Below are positions 1-11,512 of a stretch of DNA of 64,000 nucleotides, in pieces. The position numbers were made by a program, and so were the translations under genes. Each line of letters begins with the position of its first letter. Within the stretch, counting starts at the first letter, position 1. Under the pieces are notes generated by a model that had not been told where the DNA came from, did no database searches, and saw only the letters and a list, made by a program, of their open reading frames with translations. The stretch is from Saxidomus purpurata (Eukaryota; Mollusca; Bivalvia; Venerida; Veneridae), in NCBI GenBank assembly GCA_022818135.1, contig JAFMSR010000015.1:32879117-32943116 (forward strand), in the 5' to 3' direction.

Positions 1-3000
1 TCCAATGTGCGTGGATTTACACTTTTTAATATTAAACAAAAGGTTCCATTTTTTAACCCAATCACATGCTTCAAGATACCATCCCGAATATTGATTGTAT
101 CATCAGTGTCGTTTTGTAGTTGTTGCTGCATATAATTTACTGCCATCTGCAAAGAGTTTAAATGTGCAATTTTTTGGCATCGGATAAATCATTTATTAAA
201 AGGAGAAAAAGTACAGGCCCAATTACTGAGCCTTGTGGTATGCTATACATGTATGTTATCCATTCTATTTGTCATTTCACTTATGAAAAGTTACCAGAGA
301 CTACAGCTTGCGGGAGTCGTTATGTGTATTATGAGTCGTTATGACAGATCGTACGTTTTTGGCGCCGCCGTGTTAAACTCGCTTTTGATCTGCACTGTTC
401 GTTATTCAGTCGTTGCTACCCATTTGAACAAATAAAAGCGCACAATGTGTATTGGTCACTTTCTATAAAACAGTGAACTTTTATGTTTCGTCATCGGCTT
501 CCTCTTTCTTGGAAGCCATATACATACATCTCGTTTTCGGCGTTAGCTAAATAAGCTGGAGTTAGATCTACTTTTAGACCAGTCAAATGCTACAAATGAA
601 AGCGCGGCGAATAAAATGAATTATTTTGATTAGAGGTTTTCTCCTCAAGTTAGCATCCAAACTTTTCTTTGGAAGACATATCGTCTACTGAAGGTATACA
701 GTTGAAGGTTTCTTTTTCAAAATTGTACCACTAGACCTCTTTCGATTTGAATTCCATACAATGCATTATTGATATTTCTTATTTCTATTCCTGTGAAACT
801 TGGAGTCGGCATCGTGTTTTTATGAGAGCGGAATCGTCTATTTTTCGGGAAATTGGAACAAAAACATTGTCCCTCCTGTTGATTTACGTCTTCCTTTTAC
901 CACAAACGTAATCAATAAAATTAAAACTTACTTACCAAAATTTAAAACAGTAGTAGAGTTTTCTAGGTCATTGCGGGTGAAAATATGTAATGTCTAAATG
1001 TGTCGTTACAAAAGTTGTCGTTAGAACATAACTAAATGCGCAGATAGAGTGTTACATAACAGAAATCTTGTTGTATTAAATTTGAGTTTCATTTTGTGAC
1101 AAAAGGCCTTCAAAGATGAAACTGTTTATTTGATAAGTACTTGATAGGAATTTGCATGAGAAACACGGCAGTGTGGAGAAAACTGTATTTATTATGGTTA
1201 GACAAAATATACCAAGGTGTGGCATTTTAACAGTAGCATTATCATTATTAGCACTATCCGAAAATACTAACAAATACCCATCACTATAAAGCGTTGTCTC
1301 TATGGTTTACTATATATTTCTTGCAAGACAACTTTTAACCATAAAGAGTTTATCATATGACTGACTGTATTATCGGACAATAGTATGTTTTCAACTAAGT
1401 AAGCCTGCTGGGTCACTATGAGAGACTGTTCTTGAAGAAGGTATACATGTTGTAAATCATCTCTTCATTATTTGCAATTTTACCAGTGATGTACTGCTTG
1501 TAAACGCATTTAAGATTTGTTTAATCCCTTCGACAAGTTTCCAAAGATGCAATGACAGACGAAGAGTTCAGTGAAATTATTCATATCTGGTACTGTTTTT
1601 GGCTCTAACGATAGCTATTATGATACCATGTCGAACCATTGTACTAACCAACCATTCCTACACATTCAAACATGCCAACCAATGACAATGATAACAATGA
1701 CAATTTATGTATTGATATTGGCCACCGGCACTTTACAGCATGTTTTATACATAATAATTATGTATTTTCAAACACTGGTACCCGAAAACATTCGAAAATG
1801 CAATTACTTATAACATTACACTTTTTACAATATCAAAAATATGGCACTTTTTTTTAATTAACAAAGAGGTAGGAATATAACAAATGTTTTTCCAAAAAAG
1901 GCAGTATTATCCTTAAACATACATGCAAGGCACAACTCTAAAAATTTGTATTCAGAGTAGTTAAAATCGCACTTCTCTCTTTTAAAGCGTGCTAAATTTT
2001 GGAAAACTCATTAAAACTCTGAATTTGTGAACAGTAGGATTTATATAAAATTTTCTAGGGATATATTTTGCTCTCATTGGCATAAGATTTCTACAAACCA
2101 AAACCAAGTGATATTAATTCTCAACAGATGTACTGCATAACTTACAAATTCGTTCTTTTCTTATAACACTTCGTTATCTTCCTGTACCAACCTCAAGATC
2201 ATGGGAAAATATTCTTAAGAGCTCGTCTAAATTCCTCTTCGTTACAGTCTCTTAAGACAAATGTGTAAGCCAACAGCTTTTGACATATGAGTACATTCTT
2301 TCAGTAACAGAAACCACATGCAGATAAGATCCAAGCAAAATCTTAAGTAACAAATTGTTGTTCGTTTTAAAGTAACTTGTTTAGACACCAAATAAATAAT
2401 AATACAAAATTACAACGGCGACTTGACTGGGAACTGTCTCAAACAAAAGGAATGTTATAGTATATTTTTCTTTTATTATACATGTATGTTATGTCAAAAT
2501 CCTCTCTTGTTCTGCGTTATAACACCAAATAAAGAAACCACGATGCAACGTTGTTCAAGCACCAATGTACGCTGGCAACGCGTGTTTTGTACGCACACCT
2601 ACATCTTTCGGCTATTGGCATTATTGGCATTTTTGCACAATTTTGCTTAATAATCATTATCTTGGGACAAACAAACCTCTATCGGCCTGTAGGTACCAGT
2701 ATTCAAAGGAGTCATAATAGGATCTTGGCGAGTTCACCAGGGGAAAATCTCACGGTCAGCCGCAACTTCAAACAATAAAAAAGAAGTCATAAAAATGAAT
2801 TGCTTCTTCTACTTCTACAAGGATACGTAACTGCCTTCTTAGTTAACATTTCCATAAACTACAAAATGTACTAACCTCGTTACCTTCTTAAGTTTTACAA
2901 TGTATATTTGTATAATATTAAAGAATGGTACATCGATATCATACATCAATTGCGTAAAGATTCAAAGATGTAACAGGGAAATACCATCCTAAAACCAGTG

Positions 3001-3065
3001 GAGTATTCAGAACAATTAAATGTAGAATCTCTCTGATTCATGAAATGTCCATGGGGTATGTTTCG
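1..3065. other. gene-poor AT-rich DNA
   Basis: Only short open frames of 60-80 codons occur on either strand. None has a recognisable domain, a run of splice-compatible exons or coding-like composition. No RNA gene or clear repeat boundary was seen. Distal exons or regulatory DNA of an outside gene cannot be excluded. Confidence 0.5.
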
Positions 3066-3382
3066 CTTTTAATTTTGATCTGCCCATGGATTATGGTCTG
3101 CTCTAAGTTTCTAACTGCCTTTGGATTTTGTTCCACCCTAACTATTAAACTCTATATTGAATACTACTAGTATGTACATCTATTCATAGTGCATCTGCCA
3201 CTCTTTAGTCTTGGACTGCCAGTGAACTATGTTCTGCTATTAATTTTGAACTGCTCAGTTGTTTTGTGACGCTCTTATTTGACAATGATCTTATCTTTGA
3301 TCTAACCACGGATAATGATCTGCTCTAAATTTTGAACTACCCTTGGATTATGTGCCGCTCTAATTTTTAAACGTCTATGGGA
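3066..3382. repeat. degenerate minisatellite, unit about 34 bp
   Basis: About seven to nine imperfect copies of one phrase follow each other. The phrase is roughly TTTTGAACTGCCCATGG, then ATTATGTTCTGCTCTAA. Clear copies start near 3072, 3107, 3205, 3244, 3297 and 3332. Units differ by many substitutions and small indels, so the array is old. It does not overlap any credible reading frame. Confidence 0.6.
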
Positions 3383-4865
3383 TATTAATTAAGAAGTCAC
3401 TATGTGAATAAATAATGTTTTTACATGCCTGAGTTTGTGTTCAAGTCGCACCTTAAAGTTGCTGTCTGAAATTGAAGTGTTTCAGACTGAAAGAAGATAA
3501 AATCATGAGCAAATATAATCAGTAAAATTGCTTTAAAAATGAAACAAAAGTTCTTAAAAGCATTGTCATGAATTATTTGTCGGACAAGAACTCGAGAACA
3601 CATAACATTGCACATCTATAAACACGTTAGAAGTTAACATATGGAAAACTAAGACTGATCGTGGCTGTGAATAAAGATTGAAAGCTTGAAACTCACCGAT
3701 TGCAGCCGATGATACACTTATAGCACGTTTCCATGCGCAAATATCTGCGGTTTTATTTTTTCATTACTGAAGCTTGAGGAAGTTTTCAATTGACATGTCA
3801 CGTTTCCATTGTTTTGATTGGTTATCACGTCACTGCTTCTTTAATTTCAGTTTCAGAATAGGTGCTACGTATCACAAGCATTTTTGCAAACATGTATTTT
3901 ATTTTTCATTGCGTTAAGTAGGCGAGTTTCATCTTCAAAACAAACCCTCTGCTACAAGACGCGTATTTGAGATTTTAACAATTATTTCAAGAAATCCAAA
4001 TTTACATCAGTTTTGCAGAGACTAAAGAATAAATAAATCTTATTAACCTGGTAGTCACTTCTAGATGGGTGAAAAGGAGAGCTGCCACAGCGTATCTTTT
4101 AGATCATGACCATATTTGAAATCTATTCAACTGTTCTAAAGGGCGGTCCTGCAATATTTCTACTCTTGGAACAACCGTTGTTATTGTCAGATTAAAACAC
4201 TATTTTTAAAGTGTACCACATGTTTAATTATTCATTAATTCCAAACACCATTCCATCAGTTCAATTGCCGTGCATAAAACATAATTAAAGACATAAACAT
4301 TTACGCCTCAAATGCGCATCCACTGTGGTAGTAACTTATTGTAGAAAAACTAAGGGGTTACGCTGTTGTAAAATGTAATTACTTTTATTTATTTGAATGA
4401 AAGATAGGTCATTTGTCTGTATTTGCTGATTCAGGAAATCACTTGCTTCACTACCTGATATCTCTATACACATAATAAGCAATATCTTTGTACATGTATC
4501 TATGGATACGCCTCCGACCGGTATTCGTCACAATATTTCCTTATTTAAAAGTGGAAAGAACTTAAAAAATATTATTTTTGTCTGATATTATTTTAAAGCT
4601 ATTATTATAGCTGATGCAAGTAGACTGTCCTAAAATATAGGATATTCCTTTCAAAAATGCCCATATAAGCGATATGTTTGATTGGTTAGTGAAATATGAA
4701 GGGTACTTTCTGTCGACTTTTTGTAAGTGTTTTCATTGTAACACGGACATGCAGCTTCAAAAGCGCTCACCTGCAAAGCAAAGAATCAAAACTTCAAAAC
4801 AGATTCAAAGACTGTATTTTCTTGTAAAATCCGTTAGAGAACCATCCAAGTAACTTTCCTACGTA
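3383..4865. other. no gene seen
   Basis: AT-rich sequence with stop codons frequent in all frames. I see no domain-bearing frame, RNA gene or clean repeat. Confidence 0.4.
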
Positions 4866-5080
4866 TTTTGACTGGCATTGACCACAGTGGTAACGGAGGA
4901 GATATTGTTTGATAGAATATCGATCTGCAGCGGAGCGGAACTGTTTGACCAATTCAGGTAGAGGATCGTCCAAAATATAGTGATTATTCCTGTGAAGTCT
5001 GAGTGGAATAGGCTAAGTGGTTTCAGAGGAGATATCGTTTAAGGCACGACCATAGTCGCAGGTTACAATAGCTCCCCATT
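4866..5080 (-). repeat. fragment of dispersed molluscan-type repeat, reversed
   Basis: The phrase GTGGTTTCAGAGGAGATATC near 5020, and a weaker copy near 4890, is the reverse complement of the phrase near 8755 (ACATCTCCTCTGAAACCAC). The block therefore looks like an old inverted relative of the repeat at 8.5-9.5 kb. Boundaries are approximate. Confidence 0.45.
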
Positions 5081-7184
5081 ATCATTTCATGATAATAAGA
5101 CGTCTTGGTTGTAATTTTGCGTCATGCAGAACAAACTCCTCATAGCGATTTGATTTGAGGTCCGCGCACACAAGATACAACTTTAAGATGGAAAAATGTT
5201 CGTTGTTACATGATAACAAACGTATTAAAATTATTATTTAGAAAAAATGTTTTATATAGTTAAATATATCATAAAATTAACCTTACTGCACACAGAAGTA
5301 CATCAAACGTGTACAAATATTAATTCTTTTTACTGCAAGGGGAAGTTACTGTTGCAAGGAGTTTGTAGGCAGGCACGAAAATTATCCTAACAACGCGAAT
5401 CTAAATAAAGAAGTCTTTTGTTTTAGCTTGCTGATTAACAGAGCTAAAGAGGGTTTTATAAATTAAACCAGATTATTTGACACATAACTTTATATTCAAA
5501 TTGCTTCCTTCACGTTTAAGATACTTATTAGAGATAATGTCTGCGAATGAAATTTAGTTGACATCTTTTTTGGTAGTATTGGTAGTAGTTGTAAATGTTA
5601 GGACGAACAAAAAAGGAGTTTTTAAATTGGATCATTGACGTTGACGTAACATCACGGCCTTCAAATAGACGTTGTGAACTCCGAAAACGATAAATAATGA
5701 ATAATTTATTACAGATCGAATACAGTTAGATAGAAATGTTATTTAGAGTTGTTACATAATAGCGTATGAATATTAAATTATTCTAGTCTTGTGTACATTA
5801 GAAAAAAAGCTTTTTAAAAAAATTGGTAGCTTCTAGAAGTACGAAAAATGTGATTGTACAAATTTTATCATGCTATGTAAAGTAAGATTATTTGAGCACG
5901 AACATTCGTTTACCTGTCTACATGTGCATTTTACGGGTATCATTATTTTATGAATCACCATGAAAAAAGTATGTTTATTCACAGCGACAACTTCCTGTTT
6001 CACGAAATCATCTGAACGATGAATGTGTTTGAAGGCAGTTTTTTTTTGGAAAACCAAATTTTGTTGGCTTTAAGGTAGAAACTACAGCATAAACATTTTA
6101 ATGAAATGGAACAAAGAAACAGAACTAAGAAGGTACGACAAATTTATTGGATGATCTGGAACAGTTATAGGAATGCAGTTTGTTTTCTTACATATACTTT
6201 GTTTTATAATCTGGTTCTTAGTTGCAAATATCTAAACTCATCTTTAAGGTATGAGACGCCTAAATACATTTCCATAGACTTACATTATAAGGTTTTCTTC
6301 CGGTGCGACTACCCAAAATCTCACCGACTGCTGAAATGAACTTTATTTTGTAGAATCATCCTAGTCTCACATAAAAATAAAAAAAATTATACATGTGATC
6401 CAATACTTTATGCCAGTAATTTGGAGCTAAATGACACCACCCTCATTTTTGTGGCAGTTTTAGTGGTCACCGACCAAATATGTCAGTATTTTCAAATACC
6501 AACTATTTTGATTATAATTTATATCCAGATTTTTCTCTTCATATTTCATTTATGACCTATCAACCAGCGATTAATGCAAAATAATTTTTTCTCGTATGCA
6601 TCCACTTACTTTCAGCCAATCAGCAATCAAACACATAGTGTAGGTCTGCATGTTCCCTAGACAAAATAACCTGCTTCCGGTTTTCACCGATCTAGTCTTC
6701 TCATACCTAAACGTTGAAATATTACCCTGTCACAACGTATCCTTTGTTTAGTTAGGACAGGAGGACGGTTACATGTAGAATGCTACAACTCGCCTAGAAA
6801 TATCAGTAAAAAGATCAGAAGGAAAAACAGAACGAAGGCAAGTTTATATCTTTTTTATCAACAGTTACTGAATAATGACCTTTATACTGTAAATTTTTTA
6901 TCCTATGAAACAGTTTCCAACATGTTTCCAATGTGTGTATCAATATTGTTATTTCAACTCATCATGATTTTCAGTGTTTTTTTCCTCAATTTTGGGAACA
7001 TAACCCATGGCGTTGAAATTGGGAATTTTAGTGATGTTTGGGCTGAAATTGGGCAAAGTCATTAAATGAATAATTGAATACTACATCATTCCAAATACAA
7101 GTACCATAGAGATAATGTCATAATAGTGTCAGTAAAAAAGGCAAACGTTGGTGGTTATAGTGCTGACCAATAGATTATTTTTGC
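5081..7184. other. no gene seen
   Basis: AT-rich DNA. The two open frames of 74-77 codons at 5833-6057 and 6106-6339 have no recognisable domain and no splice context. I see no RNA gene. Confidence 0.4.
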
Positions 7185-7262
7185 TGGGTAGCTCAATTGT
7201 AAGAGCATGAGACTGTTATGGGGTTTAACAACTTGGAACCCCACAAGGGGCAAAGCATTGTA
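7185..7262 (+). repeat. tRNA-like SINE head (degenerate)
   Basis: The segment starts with a tRNA D-arm/A-box-like phrase (GGGTAGCTCAATTGTAAGAGC). A T-arm-like stretch (TTGGAACCCCACAAGG) follows about 50 bases later. The arms do not close into a proper cloverleaf. I call it a tRNA-derived SINE remnant, not a functional tRNA. Confidence 0.4.
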
Positions 7263-7353
7263 AAGTATTGTTATAAATACCAACCCTTATATATCTTAAA
7301 TACAAATAAAGTAGGGCAAAAGTCAGACAAAAAGGTTCACTTATATGTCACAT

Positions 7354-7730
7354 TTAACTTTTAAATTTAAGTTTTCTTGTTGGCTGAGTTCTAAGGTTTG
7401 TTTCTTTAATGAAGACACAGGTTTGGCTTTCATCTGCAGCAAACAATTCACATAACGTACAGGCATAGCCTTCTTTGGTCGCGCTGTAGTAGAGCCACTT
7501 ATGTTTTACCTCATACTGAGACAGGCAAAATAATCTCTGGTCAAGGACCATGATCTTAGTAACATACCCCTGATCATATTCAATACAAGAATCAGACTTA
7601 GGTGATTCATCAACCGTATTTTGACTGCTCGGTTCTTACTCAGTTGAGGTCGTAACTTGCCCAATACCGTCCTGACTTCGCCCAATGCAGGCTTCAGTGG
7701 AACTATTATTTCTATGTGATTGAACATTTA
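7354..7730 (-). pseudogene. TTF-type zinc-finger / hAT-like transposon-derived coding remnant
   Basis: The minus-strand frame ending at 7354 contains the spaced pattern W-L-Y-Y-S, then A-C-T-L-C-E-L-F. This resembles the TTF-type zinc finger at the N-terminus of hAT-like transposases and ZMYM-type domesticated proteins (W-L-x-Y-S...G..C..C..F). The 7354-7551 part is an uninterrupted 65 codons. The same frame reads upstream through serine/aspartate-rich sequence and meets a TGA near 7640. No dimerisation domain or catalytic region follows. It is most likely a broken transposon piece. A short host exon with a zinc knuckle is the alternative. Confidence 0.35.
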
Positions 7731-8503
7731 CCCGTTTTAAACTGGGTTGTCTAAAGAAAAAGTCAACTATTGTCATGATAGTTGTCATTCGGCTATTTTG
7801 GGGGAGAAGTTTTTTGTATAATATTAAAAATTGTGTGACATGATTATTTTGCGTTACCTTGACCTTCGTCAGTGAACGCTTTGCGAATGCTTTGTAAAAG
7901 GTAAAAAAACTGTACAGAAGGGCCTAGTAGACGCCTATCGATAGACGGCAATGTAAAAATCCGAATGCATCCAAATCACATTCACGATTTGTACTCAATC
8001 CGGTACGAACCAGCTTATTTTAAACAATGTTTTCAGTAAAATGTTTGAGCTTTTCATTGGGAAGTTTTTGGCTTGAAATTGAGAAAAAAAAGATACAAAT
8101 GTACTTTTTGCGATTAGGAATATAGCAGAATTTTGGCTATAAAATCATCCCCAAAAAGCACTGATATGCAAATGACTGCCTAAAGATTTTGGTATTGATT
8201 GAAGGTTGTCTTGATGGAGCATGCCATGTTTATTAAGCATGTAGTTGAAATCCAATGAAACTGAAGCAAAATGTAACTAAATTGTTTACCTCTATCAAAA
8301 ATGCTATTATTTGAGCTGAATTTTGAAATCTGAGGTTTAAGAAATGTGCACTTAACATTTGCATGTTAAAGGGGAATACAACATACATAAGCTTTTTATT
8401 GAATTTTCCTTATCTAAGCAAGGGTATAGTTGTTTGCACATTATACAAACAATTAAACCTTTCTTGTAATGAAATATGTGCTAAGGTGTGATCATTTTGT
8501 TCC
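7731..8503. other. no gene seen
   Basis: AT-rich sequence with no long frame and no clear repeat. Confidence 0.4.
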
Positions 8504-9533
8504 CTCACAGGGGGAGCATATAGTCGTTACCATGTCTGTCCGGCCGTCTTACTTTTTTGTCCGGAGCATGACTTGAGAAGTATTGAAGGTACTGAGTTGA
8601 AACTTCATACACTAATAGAGCACATTAAGAGGAAGTGCAATGACAAAAAACAATAACTGTATTAATTCGGTATTAAACTCATTTATATTTAGCTCACAAA
8701 AATCCAGAGTGAGCTATTAGGATCGCATTCCGTCCGGCGTCCGTCCACCATTTCCTTCAAACGACATCTCCTCTGAAACCACTGGGCCAATGTTGATGAG
8801 ACTTTGCAGGGATGTTCCTTGCATGAAGTTCTATCAAAGTTGTTCAAAGAATTCCATTCCATGCAGAACTCTGGTTGCTATGGCAACAAATAGGTAAAAC
8901 TTTAAAAATCTTCTCTGAAACCACAAGGCCTAGAGCTTAGATATTTGGCATGTAGCATTATCTAGTTGACTTCTACCAAGATTGTTCAAATTATGACCCC
9001 TAGGTCAAAATTGACCCCGCGCGGTTGGTCACTTAGTTTTGCATAATCTTATATAGGAAAAACTTTAAAAATCTTTTTCTTTGAAGCCACATGCAAGGCA
9101 TAGAGCTTAGATATTTGGCATAGAGCATTATCTAGTGAACCTGTACCGAGATTGTTCAAATTATGACCCCTGGTCAAAATTGACTCCGCAGGGATGGTAA
9201 AAATTCTTCTTCTCTGAAACCACAAGGCATTGAGCTTAGATATTTGGCATGTAGCATTGGCTAGTAGACGTGTACCAAGATTGTTCAAATCATGACCCCC
9301 GGATCAATATTGACCCCCTGTGCGGGAGGGGGGGAAGTCAATTGATTTCACATAGGCTTATATAGGGAAAACTTAAAAAAAACACAAGGCCGACAGGCAG
9401 ATAATAGATATTTGAAATGTTACTTAGCATTGTGTTGTTGACCTCTACGAAATTATGTTAGAATCTTGACCCCTTTTATTATAGCCAATGGTAGTCTGGT
9501 GAGCGATATAGGGCCATCATGACCCTCTTGTTT
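8504..9533 (+). repeat. dispersed repeat with internal 130-bp tandem units
   Basis: The block opens with GGGGGAGCATATAGTCGTTACC, contains the phrase GAGTGAGCTATTAGGATCGC with CCGTCCGGCGTCCGTCC, and closes with GAGCGATATAGGGCCATCATGACCC. This wording is familiar from abundant dispersed repeats in bivalve genomes (memory of the family, not a search). From about 8900 to 9310 a unit of about 130 bp recurs three times. It contains GCATAGAGCTTAGATATTTG and TTCAAATTATGACCCC. The repeat has no coding content. Confidence 0.6.
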
Positions 9534-10689
9534 ATGTTTAACTTCATAGGATTATTCTTTTCGTCACGTAAATTGCACGTCAGAACGCAATACACAGTTG
9601 CCATGGTAATGACACTACAGATTTATTCGATAGATCGCGAGCGTGTGAAACATACTTGTCCTTATTCTAATGCCATGTCATTAACATTTAACTATCATTT
9701 ACCCAAGTCATGTCAGGTGTGTTTGCCCGAGTTTCCGATTATATGGCTGATATAATAATCTTATTGACAATGGTGAAGGTCACTGTCTAAATGTAAAGCT
9801 GATATCACAGGTAAAGCAGACTATGCTAATAGTATACTGTGCTCTATGCATTAAGTAAATTTAAATAAATTAATGATATCTTTTTGGCAGTATCTCAAAA
9901 CAACCTTTAATACAGTTTTCGACGCCGCTATTATATTTTTTTATTACCTTGACTTACTTTATCTTGCACAGCGACGTGAACAATAGATTATATTTCAATT
10001 AAAAGAGCGATAACACGACGACACTATCACGCGGATCCGTAACCGAGTTTTGTTTTATACAAGTATATGGCGAGCCGTTTTACTATTTATTCAGTGATCA
10101 TAGTGAATTTCTATTTGTTTTGATTTTAAAGCGATACATGTATAACCTTAATAGTCTGATACAATTAAATGTGACTGTCGCAATTAATGAAATCCGTTCA
10201 CCAATAATTTACAATTATTTAAAAACATTTATTACAAAGGTTATAACTATATAACATAAAAGTATTCAACAATTCTAATCAGATTGAACAAAGCTGAAAA
10301 ATTACAACAAAAACATATTTTTGACTAGTCCTGTTTAATGAAATGACAAGTAGACTGTGTAACAATATTTGAAATAAGAAATTTTCGCTGTAATATTCTA
10401 ATTGGATAATACCGAATGAGAATATACAATAAAATACTCTTGCGTTTTCAGTATTTCTTGAATGTGTCAATAATCTATGCACGTAAATAATTCATATCTA
10501 TCAATAGAATATGCTGTTACAGCCAAATTACTATTAATTCTAGTTTGAGAGTGTATGTACCTTCTCGGCCAGTGAATAACGGTTAATATTTCTATTAGCA
10601 TATTTAATGAGAAGGATTAAGTTTGTTTTCCTGATACTCATGTCGCGATAAATATTTAATTACAATAAGGGATATTATTGATATGGGAG

Positions 10690-10765
10690 AGCATTTAGTA
10701 TAACAATTTTGCATCAGAAGCTGTATGTGTTCGAATCCAGGTCGCGGTTCCGTATTTTTCTCAAA
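10690..10765 (+). repeat. degenerate tRNA-derived segment
   Basis: A B-box-like phrase (GTGTTCGAATCCAGGTC) sits about 45 bases after a weak A-box-like phrase (TTAGTATAAC). There is no cloverleaf. It lies inside the inverted-repeat element and has no obvious counterpart in the shorter copy. Confidence 0.3.
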
Positions 10766-10950
10766 GTGTGACATTTTGCGCCTTCCGACTGAATACATTT
10801 ATCTTTTACTATTGAAATCTAGCTAACAACCGCTTTCATATACTAAAAATTTCTCTCTAAACGGTGTAAGCGTTCATTACTTTTCTGTTTCAGATTAGTC
10901 AATATTCGGGGATTAGTCATTGTACATTTTGATTTTAGAAATGTCCCCCC

Positions 10951-10951
10951 C

Positions 10952-11001
<50 letters not shown>
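10951..11001. repeat. (CT)n microsatellite
   Basis: About 25 CT units with one interruption (CTTTCT), preceded by a run of C. This tract is what creates the arginine/glutamate-rich minus-strand open frame here, which is not a gene. Confidence 0.95.
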
Positions 11002-11004
<3 letters not shown>

Positions 11005-11211
11005 AGCTCTTAAAAGTATAGTGCTATCTCTTTCAGATTTATTTCTCAACATTTAAAAGATATTTCTTCGTCTTAAATTGATAGTTTATACTTTATAGAG
11101 ATATCTCTACAAAATAGATATTTCCTGTAGTTCACTCAATAAATAGTAAAACGGCTCGCCATACAGGCAGGCATTTACTCTACTGCGTTGTTAATTATTA
11201 TCATTTTAGAA

Positions 11212-11229
11212 ATGGCGGAAGAACAGTGA
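11212..11229 (+). other. upstream short ORF (5 codons) before exon 1a
   Basis: ATG followed by four codons and TGA encodes M-A-E-E-Q. It is preserved in the duplicate at 14173-14190 as M-A-E-D-Q. The start context AAATGGCGG also matches a YY1-type core, so the motif could be a transcription-factor site instead of a translated uORF. Confidence 0.4.
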
Positions 11230-11311
11230 AAACTCAATTGGTCGAAATTATTAAGTTAAGGGCTTTGCAGTCTCAATTCTTTATTGCGTCTGTTGATGTA
11301 ATAAATAGTTG

Positions 11312-11512
11312 ATGATGCAGCCCATTTTAAAAGTGATAGTTTTCGTGGTTTTATCTCTTGTGATTGTATGCCTAGGATCTGTTTTAGCTCTTGTCTGGAC
11401 TATGCCTGATTTACCTTCAGCTGTAACTTACAACGAGCTATGTTTACCATCTGAAAATGGATATCTTGGCTGTGGTAAAACAACTGATGTTCTCCAAGGC
11501 TACCTAGACAGG
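11312..11512 (+). CDS. alternative or orphan first coding exon (1a) of TNF-type ligand
   Basis: The exon runs from ATG ATG CAG to GAC AGG before GTAACT, 67 codons, phase 0. It encodes a short cytoplasmic tail, one transmembrane helix (about residues 8-29), the sequence W-T-M-P-D-L-P, and the start of the stalk with two cysteines (C-L-P-S-E...G-C-G-K). Against exon 1b at 14273 the only amino-acid changes are V8C, G22V and A26T, all in the membrane segment. Residues 27-67 are identical. No own exon 2 or 3 lies between the two copies. It is therefore either an alternative first exon spliced to 17019, or a leftover of a truncated duplicate. The ATG is chosen over the in-frame TTG three bases upstream. 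Confidence 0.65.

Larger units (their letters stand above)
10068..11161. mobile_element. TA-flanked terminal-inverted-repeat element, copy 1 (1,094 bp)
   Basis: The left end reads TGGCGAGCCGTTTTACTATT. The right end is its reverse complement, ending CGGCTCGCCA. The match extends about 30 bp and is nearly perfect. Each end is flanked by the dinucleotide TA (10066-10067, 11162-11163), as expected for the Tc1/mariner target-site duplication. I found no transposase frame inside, so it is non-autonomous. A CT microsatellite and a decayed tRNA-like stretch (10690-10760) make it longer than the copy at 13.4 kb. It ends about 150 bp before the exon 1a start codon. Confidence 0.7.

Noticed and set aside
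7185..7262. Candidate functional tRNA (also 33766-33863 and 57083-57155)
   Set aside because: A- and B-box-like motifs are present but acceptor and T stems do not pair. They fit SINE heads instead.
10843..11052. 69-codon minus-strand frame with an R-E-R-E run
   Set aside because: It is the translation of the CT microsatellite, not a protein.
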